Shown piece by piece: positions 1 through 12,142 of a stretch of DNA of 64,000 nucleotides. The stretch lies in assembly GCA_964019135.1 (NCBI GenBank), contig OZ025253.1:8437059-8501058 (forward strand), given 5' to 3'. Numbering within the stretch: position 1 is the stretch's first letter; each line of letters opens with the position of its first letter. Under the pieces are notes generated by a model. That model searched no databases. It saw nothing but the letters and a program-made list of their open reading frames with translations, and was not told where the DNA came from. Source of the DNA: Arenicola marina. Its lineage: Eukaryota > Annelida > Polychaeta > Arenicolidae. The translations under genes were made by a program, and so were the position numbers.

Positions 1-3000
1 GGGAAGCCACAGACAGCAGGGCGGATGCCAGTGACGTTGCCATGAGCACTGGGCACACACTGACCGCCTTCCATAGAAGCCCGGCCGAGCCTGTAACAAA
101 ATGGAAATGTTGATGTTTAAGGCCGCTTTTGGCACCAAATGACTAAACAACCACCATCACAATTGCACTGTCAAATAAGATGTAATTTCTTGCAAAACGA
201 TCTTCAAGAATAAAACTACGAAATTAATACAAGTTACTAAATTACTATTTTGCAAACGTAGCAACTGAGAGCGAACTCTTTCCTTTATTTACCTGTTACC
301 GTGTCATTAGGCATAGACTTGGTCCCCGGCACAGACTTCTAGAAATAAGCAGCGCATGTTGTCATATCAGTTTGAGCAGCCCCGCCCTAGCTGACGGTAT
401 AAGACAGCCCCTAGCACAGTGAGAAGAACCCGGGAGGGGCCTGCAGGGTCAGTAAGGCACCCGAGACCCCCATCAGTGATTTCTTTCTACTCCAACGAGA
501 CATACCTTTTCGCGGGTCTTTTGAAGGTATCAGGCCTATGTCTTCCTTAACACTGTCGCTTGGTGCGTCAACTTAGGAGAGAAGAACAACCCGACTAATT
601 AGAACCCATCTAATTAGTAGTATCTTCTTCCGAGTTTTTTTGTTACTCATTGACTTAATTGATCATATCACGAAAGAATAACAAACGGCCATTTATTACG
701 ATACATCAACCGGGTTAAAGTTGATATTTCAATGTTTTTATTTTGATTACGTTTTTGAACGGTAATGAAATATATTTATTCTGCAAAAAGGCTCCTTCAG
801 CCGTGGGTTTCAATCTCAGATGTATAAGACGAGCTCTTCACTATGGAAACCTGGAAGTTCCTGTCCGTTACCATGACCAAAGATCCCCCCCTCCCCCAAT
901 AAGCAATCATTGACCATCATTCGCATACACCTGTACACATACCACGCCGAGAGTTAGTCTGATGTTCGAAAGCAATGGTTTCCCTTTGGTATGCTGAATT
1001 TTTGATGGGCCAACAATACTGTCTTGTGGAGTATCGACGGAACTTTTTATTGGCGCATTATTTCCACTCAGTTTGGAAAACCAGGCTAATTTACTATCCA
1101 GTACATGTATAAATAAGACTCATATATTGTCTTCCGTAGTAATGAGTTTTACCTTATCTTGACAAGATTGCCATTGCATCACTGACAAATAGTGTAAGTT
1201 ATATGGTTACCGGATAGGTTCTTTTCCCTGTGCACAATGATGGCATCGGTTACCAGGCCAATCAGAGGCGACACAAGAACCATGAAGTTGGCATATTGCA
1301 AGATCAAAGTCTGCGCGGAAACTGAAATCAAAGCGCAAAAATATCGCTATTCCAACAAACAATATGGTGTATGCATCGGGGAAAATTAGTGATTTGACAT
1401 ATTTAACATTGTTTAATATATGATAATCAGATATGATATTAAAATATGTACTTCATGGTGTACTGTGATATTTGTCTGTATTATGCCAGGGACGAATATT
1501 GGATGTTAAGGACCGCCCCCGGCCCCCACCCCTCCCTGATGGTTACATTACCTTCTGCCAATCTGTAATGTGTGACGTAACTTATCCAAGGAGAGAAGTT
1601 GCCGAGAGTGAACCAGAAGTTTGTCTGGTTGAAGGAGAACCATATCAAGTGGTTGATGAATAAGGCCGACAATACAATCTGTTTGAAGGTGAGTCCATTG
1701 GGACTAACTTCACAGGATGTGACGTCAATGTCGATGCGCGGCGACGTCTCCACGGCAACCATTTCGAAACTTGACGAAATTCCCCTCGGCTCGTCCTGAG
1801 ATGAACAACCGCTGTCCAAAGAAATATTCCTGTCGACACCTGGTTGATCACGTGGTACTGTTGTGAATGAAACAAAAGATACATTACATGTATATAAATA
1901 TGCCGCATATCGGGAAGCGTGCCTATCCCGCCCACGACCGCCGTCCACACCAATTTTTGCCAGATGTTGCCAAATCAAGCAATAAGCATAATAACATTTT
2001 TGACATCAGCGCTTGTCAATATTTACATAAAACTTAACTTATAAACTTAGTACGAATAACACCTCTCAGCATTTATACCGTGATTATGTGGTGCGATTAT
2101 TTGCTGGTTAGCCCATCAGGAGATATATGCCTTATGCATAGATCACGCTATTTTATTTAATAATGTTCGATACAGTCAGTATGACACTTTAACTCGATTC
2201 CTTGTGTGTGTAACAGTAACATCAACATCGAATAATTATTGAAGCAGTATATTGGTTTCGGATCGATAATTATTTGAAACACATGACACAGTTGCTAAGC
2301 CACAGGTGCATGATATTTTAATTCAAAATATGACAGTCCAATATTTCCACACTCTGTTCGCGGTTACTATTTAATTAACAATGATAATGGTGCGTTACTA
2401 TACTTGTCGGTTGAAGAAGTTTCCAATCATTGGTAAATATTGCAGTGCTGGTGGCGCCTGTTCACATTTACCCCACCAGTTCGTACCCAGAATGACAGCC
2501 CCTGCTTCTGTGACCTTGTATGACGGCATCAGGAACAGTGTATCCAGCAGATGGATGCCCATGAGTCCTGCGTATACATAGAAGCACGTCTGTCTGCTGA
2601 CCCCGGCGTCGTACGCCATCTGGCGACAATGTATGCAAATAAATGATTATCACTATAAGTTACTAACATAATTTTAGCATTACAATTATTTCTACGGTTC
2701 GTGCAAGTATGATATTGCAATTAGTACTACTGTGCGCCAAATTATAATATTGCAATTAGTACTACTGTGTGCTAAATTCTAATATTGCAATTATTACTAC
2801 TGTGTGTACAAGGATAATATTGCAATTATTACTACTGTTTGTAATAGTATAATATTATGATTATTACTACGGTTTCTACAAGTATGATATTGCAATTATT
2901 ACTACTGTTTGTAATAGTATAATATTGCAATGATTACTACTAGTTGTACAAGTATAATATTGCGATCATTAAGGTTCCTACTAGTATAATATTTCAATTG

Positions 3001-6000
3001 TTACTAAGGTTCCTACTAGTATAATATTTCAATTGTTACTACAGGTTGTACATGATATTGAATGCTTTTGTAATTTGTACCAGGGCTGGAGGCCAGCCAA
3101 AGTACTGAATAAACATACATACATGATATTGCACTTATTGCGATGGGTGGTACAAGTATACTATAGTAATTATTACTACGGTTTGATCCTTCTTGGTCAT
3201 TTTCCACGTCAGAACGAACCATTGTTCCACATAGCTCACGTAGGACTCACGCCCACCGTCTCCTATTACATTCCATTTGGTGGTTTTCAACATGGACGAT
3301 GGACCTGCATAGATTACGGCAGTGAATGGTAAGCGTGAGTAACACGTGAGCTATGCTAAGACAATGGAACACGGAAGAACGACCATTATCACCAAGGGGC
3401 AAGCGATATAGTTATATCCTTATTGTGAGCTTTGCTATTCGGTTAGCCAGACACGGTACGCCATGTTAGGACGGCATTGCGTGGCCGCACGTACCTGCAT
3501 GACGGCTGTGTTCAGGCTGCAGAGGGAGATGAACATGGCAGACACACCGAGGACGGCAGACTGCTTGGCCCCGGCAAGCATGGTCAACTGGAAGCGGAAC
3601 CATCGCATATATATATACTGCATACTCAAAACGTTTGTTGTCTTTTTTCCTTGTTATGGTCGCCATAGAACACAACAAAGGTGCTACAGCCGTCATATCA
3701 TCTTTATTAGAGAAACGATTCATTCGTGCTGCCGGATAAACTGATAGCTCGAACCATATCATCTACACCTAGATTGTATGGGTTATTATGCCCTTTTCAC
3801 ACGATGCAATACTTTGTAAAGCTCATTGCAACAAATAAATTTTTCGATCAACTGTGCAATTGGATGGCCGGTTTTCAACGCACTGTAAGCTCAGCGTTCT
3901 AAACGTTTCGATCAACTTCACGATTTGGAAATGGTCAAACAATCAGCGTTGGGAGTATTTTAGCCAATCATCGTTTCAGATGATCAAGTTGATATTGTTT
4001 GCATTTAGCATTATGACAGTTAAGAGTATATTTAAGGATTTGTATGCATGACATTATGAATGATACTCGAATGTTCGCTAGTTGGCGCTAGTGATAATTG
4101 TTGAATCACTTGATAAAAGATTTGACCGCGTGAACGATTGACCAAACGATGCTTAGACCATTGTTACGAATATTGAAGGAATAATCGTACCGTGCACTAA
4201 GCGATATACGGTTAGTTTGGCCCTTCGCTAACGGGCGATGATCGCTGCATTTCATTTATTGCCAACTTTGTTACAAATCGCAGCATGTTTATTAACTCTT
4301 CCGCTTACGTTAGAGCATATCATTGACCATTCATATATTTTTTTTAGTCATGACTCCATGGGATAAATCATGCCCCATTAACTAGTAGCCTCTTTGCACA
4401 ATAAACAATGGAAAAAAATCACTGTTTTCGCGCCACAAATTTTGCGAGATGGTCCCGGTTCGTCCTGGTAGGCCCTATATAGACCGGGGTAAATCCTAGG
4501 CACAGGCACAGTGTGAACTAGGCTATTGAAGTTCGATAATGTATTAAAGTAGGTGTTAAATATAATCGTGCTTCAGTCTGCGCCAGATAGATTATCATAA
4601 CCGCTACAGTGTGTTATGTTCGGCGCTCTTCATATCCTCTTTTTCTACATACCTCCTTGTACAACGCTGTCCTATATTTTCCCATATATTTAGTCAACCT
4701 TTCGTGGCTGGCAGACTTGCAAACTTGTTATCCATAGGGGATTGCTTCACCAGATAGATCCACGTGATTCATGTGATTTCTACGGAATTTGTACGGAAAT
4801 GAAACATTTGATCGCTTAAATTATGCACTGGCGGAGCGCTCCGAACATGTCGCCTGGTTTGAGCCTTGAACCTCCAGCTGTGTATACCATGGTGTACTTA
4901 CGTGAGTACTGGCGATAATGAGAAACATGGAGGAGAAGCTAAGAAACGTGGCTCCAAAGAATATCAATGGTGAAAGTTCTGCAAACAGACATGCATATCA
5001 CATAATATGTCATCAGGAACAATCATCAGCTATATTTAAGTAAACGCACAATATCCAATCTACAGTGTGTAGAAAGCACGGATACTAGAGTGAAACCTGT
5101 GTATTATGTGTATAGTATATTATAAAAGCATAATATCACATTTTACAAGGCGACCATATCTACAGCCTTCAATGTCATCGATCGCCTAACGAACCCCGCA
5201 AACCAGCCCATAACACACTCTACTATAGCCTTAATTTATGCGGCTCCGGATGTGACGTCACTCGCGGTATGCTTGGTGGTCGCCTTACCTATGTTTGTGA
5301 ATGTCATCAGCATCGCTCCCATGAACATGAAGCAGCTATGTAAAATATCAGAAAAAGTTAGACTAAGTCAAATCATCCAATATTATTTCATTTAAAATTC
5401 TGTCCCACCCAAAGACGAATAATTCATCAATGTTTGCACCTTGCAATCAAGATTTAGCAAATATATGGGGACATCGTCTATCGCACTACAGGTTGCTATG
5501 AAACCTTTAAATGATTGTGTGCAAGATAAATGAATAACTTGTGCTAACATTCCTTGCAATGAGTTATCACGGTATCAAGGCCAAACAATGCAACATGTTT
5601 AGTCGTGCCCAGTGCAACACGTAATGCTCAATACTCACAACTGTATCAGACGCGTGGTGCTCAATACTCACAACTGTATCAGACGCGTGGTGCTCAATAC
5701 TCACAACTGTATCAGACGCGTAATGCTCAATACTCACAACTGTATCAGACGCGTGGTGCTCAATACTCACAACTGTATCAGACGCGTGGTGCTCAATACT
5801 CACAACTGTATCAGACGCGTGGTGCTCAATACTCACAACTGTATCAGACGCGTGGTGCTCAATACTCACAACTGTATCAGACGCGTAATGCTCAATACTT
5901 ACAACTGTATCAGACGCGTGGTGCCCAATACTCACAACTGTATCAGACGCGTAGTGCGAAGCCCCATTCGGTCGAAGAGGAAGCCGCAGAAGACGCTTCC

Positions 6001-6372
6001 ACCCTCGCCGGCGACGTTGGCGATGATTAAGACGAGATTGAGCAGCCCTTGCTGCTCAGCGCACGTGGTATGCGAACCTTGACCGCTCGACTGGCCAGCA
6101 GTCATCGACGCGTTGCCGCCGAAGTCAAGATGACCGGGTGTCAGTCCTCTAAAGACTTGCTGGAAGACGCGCGCCATGGCCGAGGAGTCGCCTTCCCCTC
6201 CTCTTTCATTGCTGCAGAACTCCGAGAAGACGCCATCGCCAATGAACATGTAGGCGAGGGAAGGCCATCCGTCGATGAGGAAGCCAAACAGAAAGCCCTC
6301 TACGAAGGTCATGCCAATGATGAGGAAGACACGCACTCTGGACAGCTTGACAATTACTTCCTCCATCGGCAT
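1..6372 (-). CDS. SLC43A3-like: SLC43-family transporter, copy A, 3' end beyond the window
   Basis: Exons on the minus strand: 6372-5936, 5335-5289, 4978-4902, 3587-3495, 2619-2472, 1857-1552, 1321-1211 and 90-1 (first 90 nt of the 187-nt exon 8). Exons 2-7 have exactly the lengths of copy C (47, 77, 93, 148, 306 and 111 nt). Exon 1 is 12 nt longer, an in-frame insertion of four residues after MARVF. Splice sites and frames are intact, so the visible part looks functional. It differs from copies B and C at clearly more positions than those two differ from each other (about nine changes versus three in the 91 residues of exon 6 compared), which points to an older paralog. It faces away from the DEG/ENaC fragment at 6952-7535. 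The start codon is the same ATG context as in copy C. Exons 9-10 should lie upstream of base 1 of this window. Confidence 0.88.
2690..3060. repeat. AT-rich minisatellite of about 35 bp in intron 4 of SLC43 copy A
   Basis: Repeats of a unit resembling ATAATATTGCAATTATTACT plus a TTTGTACAAG-like segment. The same array sits in intron 4 of copies B and C. Confidence 0.8.
5625..5953 (-). repeat. 33-bp minisatellite made of the exon 1/intron 1 splice junction, copy A (10 units)
   Basis: The 33-bp unit contains the last bases of SLC43 exon 1 (CGTCTGATACAGTT), the donor GTGAGT and about 13 intronic bases. The first unit is the real exon 1 end; nine further units follow in intron 1 with near-perfect identity. 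Because 33 is a multiple of three the array reads open in several frames, but this is a side effect of the period. Confidence 0.92.
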
Positions 6373-6951
6373 GGTGACGGGTATGATCCCGAATAACGCG
6401 ATGAGCCGTGTATGGGAGTATCAATGGACCGTGACTGTAACAATTCCAATGCCTTTTCAATTTTTAACTTTTTCGTTAATTATTAATTCGTCAGGTTCAT
6501 TTAAATATGGGCCTGAAACAATGGCCTGGTCACCAAGTCCACTGCAGAGCCTGAGAGAACCAGACTACGAGTGATACAACCAAATGTCGACCAGACGCCC
6601 CTATATTCACGTAGCTAATGGCACCGTGCTTACAGCTTTAAAGCCCTTAATGCAGCAGAGACACAGGCCGAGTACCCAGGGCAATGCGCACGACACTTTG
6701 ATATTAGCAAATCTATATCACCCACATATAATTTATTGTATAGATGTCCGTCGAGTTGTTTAAGCGTGCCAAAACCACGTGGTATCTGATTGCGTGACGG
6801 CACGACCCCGACAATAGTCCCGCACCCGTTGTTGACCCCCCGCCCCTTCCCATTACACACCTCCTCATTTGCACAAACAGTTGCCGAAGTTATCAATTGT
6901 TATCAGGAGTTGCACACGTTAAGTGCCTGGAGATATTGCACTATCTACGCC

Positions 6952-7535
6952 ATGGCTGTGTCGACCATTGTACAGCGCTTCGCCGGGGAGACCAGCATTC
7001 ACGGCCAAACTGATTGGGTCACCCAGGTCGACGTGGTTTGTTTGGGAGCGGCTATCATATTCTGCTTCCAGTTCACACTGCTGATGACGAGGTACTTCTC
7101 GTACCCTAAGAAGCTGACCGTAGAAGTTGGACCAAACAGACAACGCGTTCATTCTGCAGTACATTCTAAGCATGGCGAAGTTAACTCCGATGTTCTATTC
7201 CTTGAGGTTACGACCCGTGCTTCGATAGCTACCAACATTGACCCGCACGCACTGGTGCACATGGGCGTACAAGCCAGGGACCTCATCGCCAAGTGTAGCA
7301 TGGCGGGAATCCCATGTGACCGAGACAAGACATCTCTCGTTTCTTTGACAGTTATTATTACAATTGTTATACCTACAACGCGCCAAACGTAGAGGGCGAA
7401 ATGCTAGCAGCGGGTTTGGAGGACGGACTCTCGCTTATAACTTTCATCGGAAGCGGACTGGTGGAACAAAACGAAGTTCTACGATTCATTCCGGAAATCC
7501 ACGAGGTCCACAGTCTAGTATCCGGCAATGAAGAG
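6952..7535 (+). pseudogene. DEG/ENaC (amiloride-sensitive sodium channel) N-terminal and early ectodomain fragment, frameshifted
   Basis: The translation contains, in family order: FAGETSIHG (the HG gating motif before TM1), a hydrophobic TM1, TRYFSYPKKLTVEV (the conserved FSYP and TVEV just after TM1), LIAKCSMAGIPC (the ectodomain C..NG.PC motif), then in another frame FDSYYYNCYTYNAP (matching the family YGNCYTFN) and GLEDGLSLITFIG. The frame changes near 7345. The spacing between HG and FSYP is about eight residues shorter than usual, and the conserved FPAVTVCN stretch is scrambled near 7150. A possible donor follows GAAGAG at 7536. These points suggest a decayed copy or an exon with assembly errors. 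TM2 is not seen downstream. It is divergent from SLC43 copy A. Confidence 0.62.
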
Positions 7536-7548
7536 GTGAGGGTGGTCA

Positions 7549-7583
<35 letters not shown>

Positions 7584-7585
7584 TT

Positions 7586-7621
<36 letters not shown>

Positions 7622-7622
7622 G
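7549..7622. repeat. Trinucleotide microsatellite (CAT/TCA)n
   Basis: Uninterrupted CAT/TCA triplets except one TTTATC break; lies just beyond the DEG/ENaC fragment. Confidence 0.97.
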
Positions 7623-7675
7623 TCATTTATTTCGACCAGGAATCAATACAATACAATATAGCATACAGCAGAAAG

Positions 7676-7678
<3 letters not shown>

Positions 7679-7712
<34 letters not shown>
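7679..7712. repeat. Dinucleotide microsatellite (TA)n
   Basis: About 17 TA units. Confidence 0.97.
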
Positions 7713-7715
<3 letters not shown>

Positions 7716-7719
7716 CCCT

Positions 7720-8794
7720 GGTCAAGGAGACCACCATTATGACAGAGTCGCTGGCTTGGTGGCCACTTCATCCCTCTGACACCACCCCATACCCCCAAAC
7801 CCCCATACCCCCATACCGAGGGTTTCGACGTGCTAAACCTACAATGAGGTTGAGGCACTGACGTACGGGTTTGCTCGACCGTCATTCCACCTACCCCAGC
7901 ACCCAGCGATGCGTCACCCTGGCACGGTTTAATAATTGTATTCTGTCTGTCTTACGACAGAGCGGATTGCTAATCTACTTGTCTATGCGAATGAAAATTC
8001 ATTGATAACTTGGCTAAATGTACTTGGTAAATAAAATGGCGCTGACTGGAAACGATTACTTTGACGAACGACCGAATCAGTATCATGAGAGGGCTCCGCG
8101 GTGGCTGGGACCACAGGTGGTGAAATGTTCGGCCCAAAGATCGATACCAACGAAAATATTCAAAACCAAAAGAACAAAAATATAATAACGCAAACGTAGA
8201 ACCATAAAACAAAAGGCTGCGTCAAAGCTTTTCTCTTCACCAACCAAACAACCCATCAAAGACGTTTTTAAAATGTCTCATGGCACATGTCACAGACCTT
8301 GAACTATCATTGACAAAATTATCTCTTTTGCAAGAAGAATTAAAGTCCGAAACGCTACAGACAAACAGAAACGGGACAAACGCCACAAGCCAGAAATACC
8401 GCCCATAAATTAAACCCAGTCGGTTGTGCAGTGGAATTGTTGGAGGTTCAATCCAATTTGGACGGAGTACAAGTTATAACAAGATGACACCCCATAGCAT
8501 ATTATCTACAAGAGACGTTTTCAAATATGACGTAATTTTTACCGGGTACAATTCCGATGATTTGCCTTCGCATGTGTGATTCTGCACGCAAATTGTATCT
8601 GCATGCCATGAGGCCATCTCTTGAATACTAAAAACCCGACCAACGATGACTTTAATCCCAAATTCCGTAACCTATTTGACGCCAATGCCACACAAACATT
8701 CGGATTGAGATTAAGACATATTCTAACGAACAGTAGCCGAAACTTTACAACACAAGTAGTTACCAACTGCCAGAAACCGCACCTTGTAACTTCA
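7720..8794. other. Intergenic stretch without a recognised gene
   Basis: No family motif is seen. A short open frame around 8621-8790 on the plus strand encodes a polar Asn-rich peptide that I do not recognise; it stops being plausible at the TIR element that follows. Confidence 0.5.
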
Positions 8795-9435
8795 GGTAAG
8801 CACCACATGGCAAGGTGGAGGAACTCTGTATTTGCGCTTATTTTCTGATTGTATTTTCAATTACGCACCCTCTGCTGTATTTGTATAATACTTTACCCAT
8901 CCGTTCAAAATATATTTGTCATTTAAGGTTACCTCCATTTCACAAAATGACACCTACTACGACTATGTCATTTTACTGCAAATCAGCAAATATCGATTCA
9001 TTATCACAAGCAATGACTATTTGGAAAGCTTAGACCTATTGGAATACAGGAACGATTTTAAAAGATGTAAATTGAAAATCTTCGTCATTCTAAATCATTA
9101 CCTTCACAAATTTGGCTATAATTTAATCAAAAATGCAACTGTTGGCACAAGACCACCTGTACAAACTTCTATAAACATAGTTAGGGTAATAAAAAATTAA
9201 GACAAATATAGGTAGCCGTACAAATTTGCATAGACGCAGGTCCTGAATGATGAACATGGCATTTCACAGACATTTCTCGGTACAGCTTATAGCACAGCAT
9301 TTATCAGCAATTTACGCCTAGTACTCACATTGTAATCAATCTGGTGACAGATGATGGTTTTCCGATATAATTATGATCCACAATGTCTACCGAGATCTGC
9401 TCTAAATCGACGAGGCTTATTATGGAGTGCTTACC
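8795..9435. mobile_element. Short TIR element (MITE-like), 641 bp, GGTAAGC termini
   Basis: Begins GGTAAGCACCA and ends TGGAGTGCTTACC, imperfect inverted termini flanked by TTCA and TTGA (degenerate TTAA?). The left two-thirds matches the 1029-bp element at 59390-60418, and the right end has the same CTACCGAGATCTGCTC-type subterminal motif. No transposase is encoded. Confidence 0.65.
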
Positions 9436-9880
9436 TTGAATCAAACAATTGTCACCCTGGAGCTGAAAACCTACCTAAAAGACAGAATATTAAATAAGAC
9501 ATATCTTATTTACGCAATTGCAAAGCAGGCATTGTTTGTAGAAGTTTGTAGGTTGTACAAGTGATTCTCTTTCAGGTGAGCTCAATTCTCCGCTCCGCGC
9601 AGTACATTTCGCAGCTCCGCCGAACATCAAGATAAGACGAAATACACAGTTTACATTGATCAGAACGTTCGGGGAAAGGCGAGAATGAAAGGCGCACAAC
9701 GAAATACTCCCAATTATCATGTTGTTGCAAGCAGGGAGCCAAACTCATTGTCATTAGATTCTTTGCAATAAATAACCAATCTCTGTTGGCAATATATATA
9801 TAATGTTAAAAAATTGTGTGACGTCACGCCTTTGTCTGTTTGTCTTAAGATATTTGTCCATCCCCAAAATGCATGAAGTG

Positions 9881-10040
9881 CTGACTTACCATGCAATAAG
9901 CCTTTTCTGTTGTATTTATTTGTTTTGTTCTTTTTTTTCTATGATTTGTATCCAGTCTAGCTGACTTACCATGCAATAAGTCTTTTCTCTTGTATTTATT
10001 TGTTTTGTTCTTTTTTTTCTATGATTTGTATCCGGTCTAG
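9881..10040. repeat. Two-copy 80-bp tandem duplication
   Basis: CTGACTTACCATGCAATAAG starts at 9881 and again at 9961; the two copies differ at only a few bases. The rest of 9436-10183 shows nothing I can name. Confidence 0.9.
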
Positions 10041-10183
10041 CTGATATGTGAATGATACGAAACATTTTGTATGTAACTGATTTAATAGAACAATAAACCG
10101 ATTCAATTCAAGTTCATTATCTTGAAGAATGGATCGAAAAAATTCGGGTATGCGAGCGGAGTAGTCGGACTCCGCGGAGCGCA

Positions 10184-10816
10184 TAACCGAACGCGGAGAT
10201 TGTGGTCCGATAGGGCGGTCACGTGGTATATTTTACTCCCAGACCTTACTCCCCACCCAGAGGAGGATCCCGAGGATTTCCAACATGGCGTCCAGGCCGC
10301 ACAATACATTTAATATATATATAGTAGTATTGCGACCTGCAAAAAATCTGTAAATAATATGATAACAACGAGAATAAGATAATAAACACAATACGTATCC
10401 GTTGATTTATTTTATGGCGCTTTTTAACGATCTTCAAAATTTGTGCAGTCCAGCAAGTGCAACATTCACGCGGACCGCGGATTTTGCGTTCGGTTAATAT
10501 TGATCCGCCTATGAGCGAAAGGAGTGAGTCCGCGTGCTCCAAATATCCGCGCCGATTACTCCGATTGCATATCCGAACTCACCCACTGACACCCGCCGAT
10601 GTTTGTCGATGTTTACCGAGGTCTTCTCTAAATCACCGAAGCTTATTATACGATGTTCTATTTATTTTACCTATGTCACCACTTCTTTTGCTGTGTTTTA
10701 TTTGTGCTTTGTTTCATTAAGACTGTTTAAAATATCAGGGCTACAGCCCGCCGATGTTTGCCGATGTTTACCGAGGTCTGCTCAAAATCGCCGAGGCTCA
10801 TTATGGGTGGCTTACC
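10184..10816. mobile_element. TTAA-flanked TIR element, left-arm copy (one end resolved)
   Basis: The right terminus ATTATGGGTGGCTTACC ends at 10816 and is followed by TTAA (10817-10820). Subterminal repeats CCGATGTTTGCCGATG and TTTACCGAGGTCT occur near 10596-10625 and 10750-10780. The same element, inverted, starts at 63372 in the other arm. The left terminus was not located; similarity between the arms reaches back to 10184 only because the window ends. TTAA duplications are typical of piggyBac and Kolobok families. Confidence 0.6.
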
Positions 10817-10820
10817 TTAA

Positions 10821-11603
10821 CTTCCCCGATGCTGCCCAAATAACAATCGAAAGGGCCCACCGATTGGGAAACAATGCTGGAGGATCTTCCCGTCCCATTG
10901 TAGCTAGGTTGACAACCGCAGCTGATGCTACTTATTAGTTATTTCGTTTGCCCGGAAAAATAAGCCACCAGGTCAAAGAAGTCTCGTGTCGTCCCAGACC
11001 CCCCGGGAGATCTTAGAAAAGAGGCGTACACTGTTTAGTGACGAGGAGCGAGCCAAACAGCTCGATACGTCGGCAACCACTAAGGTCATGGGGCGGCACC
11101 TGTACATCAACAACCAGAGGTAGGTCCCCCCGCTACCGACCCTCCTTCCACGTGAGATCCTCTCCATGTCCACCGAGGAGCAAGCCGATGTGAGCGAGGT
11201 CCAACTCATCCAAGGCGGGGCGATCAGAAATGGGTCATTCAGTGCCTCAGTGGCAGTTGCTGCCACGGAGCCTCTGGACTCAGCTCGCAAAGCCTACAAG
11301 AAGGTCCTACTCGACCCCGAGTTCCTGGGGGCAGCTCACTGCATCGCGGCCACCAGGCTGTACTCCCCGACAGGTGCACGGGTCACGGAGTACATGCAGG
11401 ACGACCATGCATACGGAGCGGCCGATACCATCATACGCCACCTGCAAGCCAGTCACGCATCGGTGACAAATTTTACTGTTTTCGTCGCTGTCAGTAAGAC
11501 TCTAATGAAGGCCACCGATTCGACGCTGAAGGCCGCCCTGGAAGCCGCCATGTCTTTGTGGCACAAGAAATTAGCTCTGGACAAATCCCACAAGTCAGCT
11601 TAA
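10821..11603 (+). pseudogene. LINE-A ORF1 remnant with IMPACT/UPF0029-like C-terminal domain (left arm)
   Basis: The first part encodes ITIERAHRLG and RPIVARL, a pattern of LINE ORF1 RNA-binding proteins. After a frameshift near 10940 it continues as TPREILEKRRTLF and GRHLYINNQR, then hits a TAG where related sequence would be expected to read a Tyr codon (about 11130), and goes on from ATG 11166. The last 145 codons contain DPEFLGAAHCIAATRL, a QDDHAYGA segment and FTVFVAVSK, whose order and spacing resemble the IMPACT N-terminal (UPF0029) fold. The same TAG is present in the right arm. It directly precedes the LINE-A ORF2 remnant. Confidence 0.6.
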
Positions 11604-12142
11604 CAGATTCATATAATGACAAGCTGAATTGGACAGTGACTTGTTTTTTTTTCAATTTTTGTTATCTCGCTTGCTTTGCTCTAATTGTATGTTTATATCG
11701 ATCGTGGGACGTGTTCTGTCCTTGTACTGATATATATTACAAGCTGCACGCACTTACGTAAATTATGGAGGCATGTAACCAGTATGTTATTTTTTCTACA
11801 TGTATTGAGGCCCAGTTTGTACACATTCTTATTTGCTGTTACCTTTTGACCTTTTGTGACCCGTCTAAAGTTATGATTTATGGATGTAATTTGTCAGTCA
11901 ACTCAATTAATACATTAATCAAGATATGGGTGAAACGAAGGAGTTCAGTGCTTGTCATCTCAATGCTTGGAGCATCATGAGCGACCGCTCGGGGGACCTG
12001 GCGCCATGCGGTGAGCAACTAACCAAACTTGATGAAATTTACCAGGCTTATATAATGAAGCACGAGTTTGATGTGGTTGGTACTTCAGAAACTTGGCTGA
12101 ATAGCAGTATAGGCGATATTACCATTGATAAGATAAAGTTTT

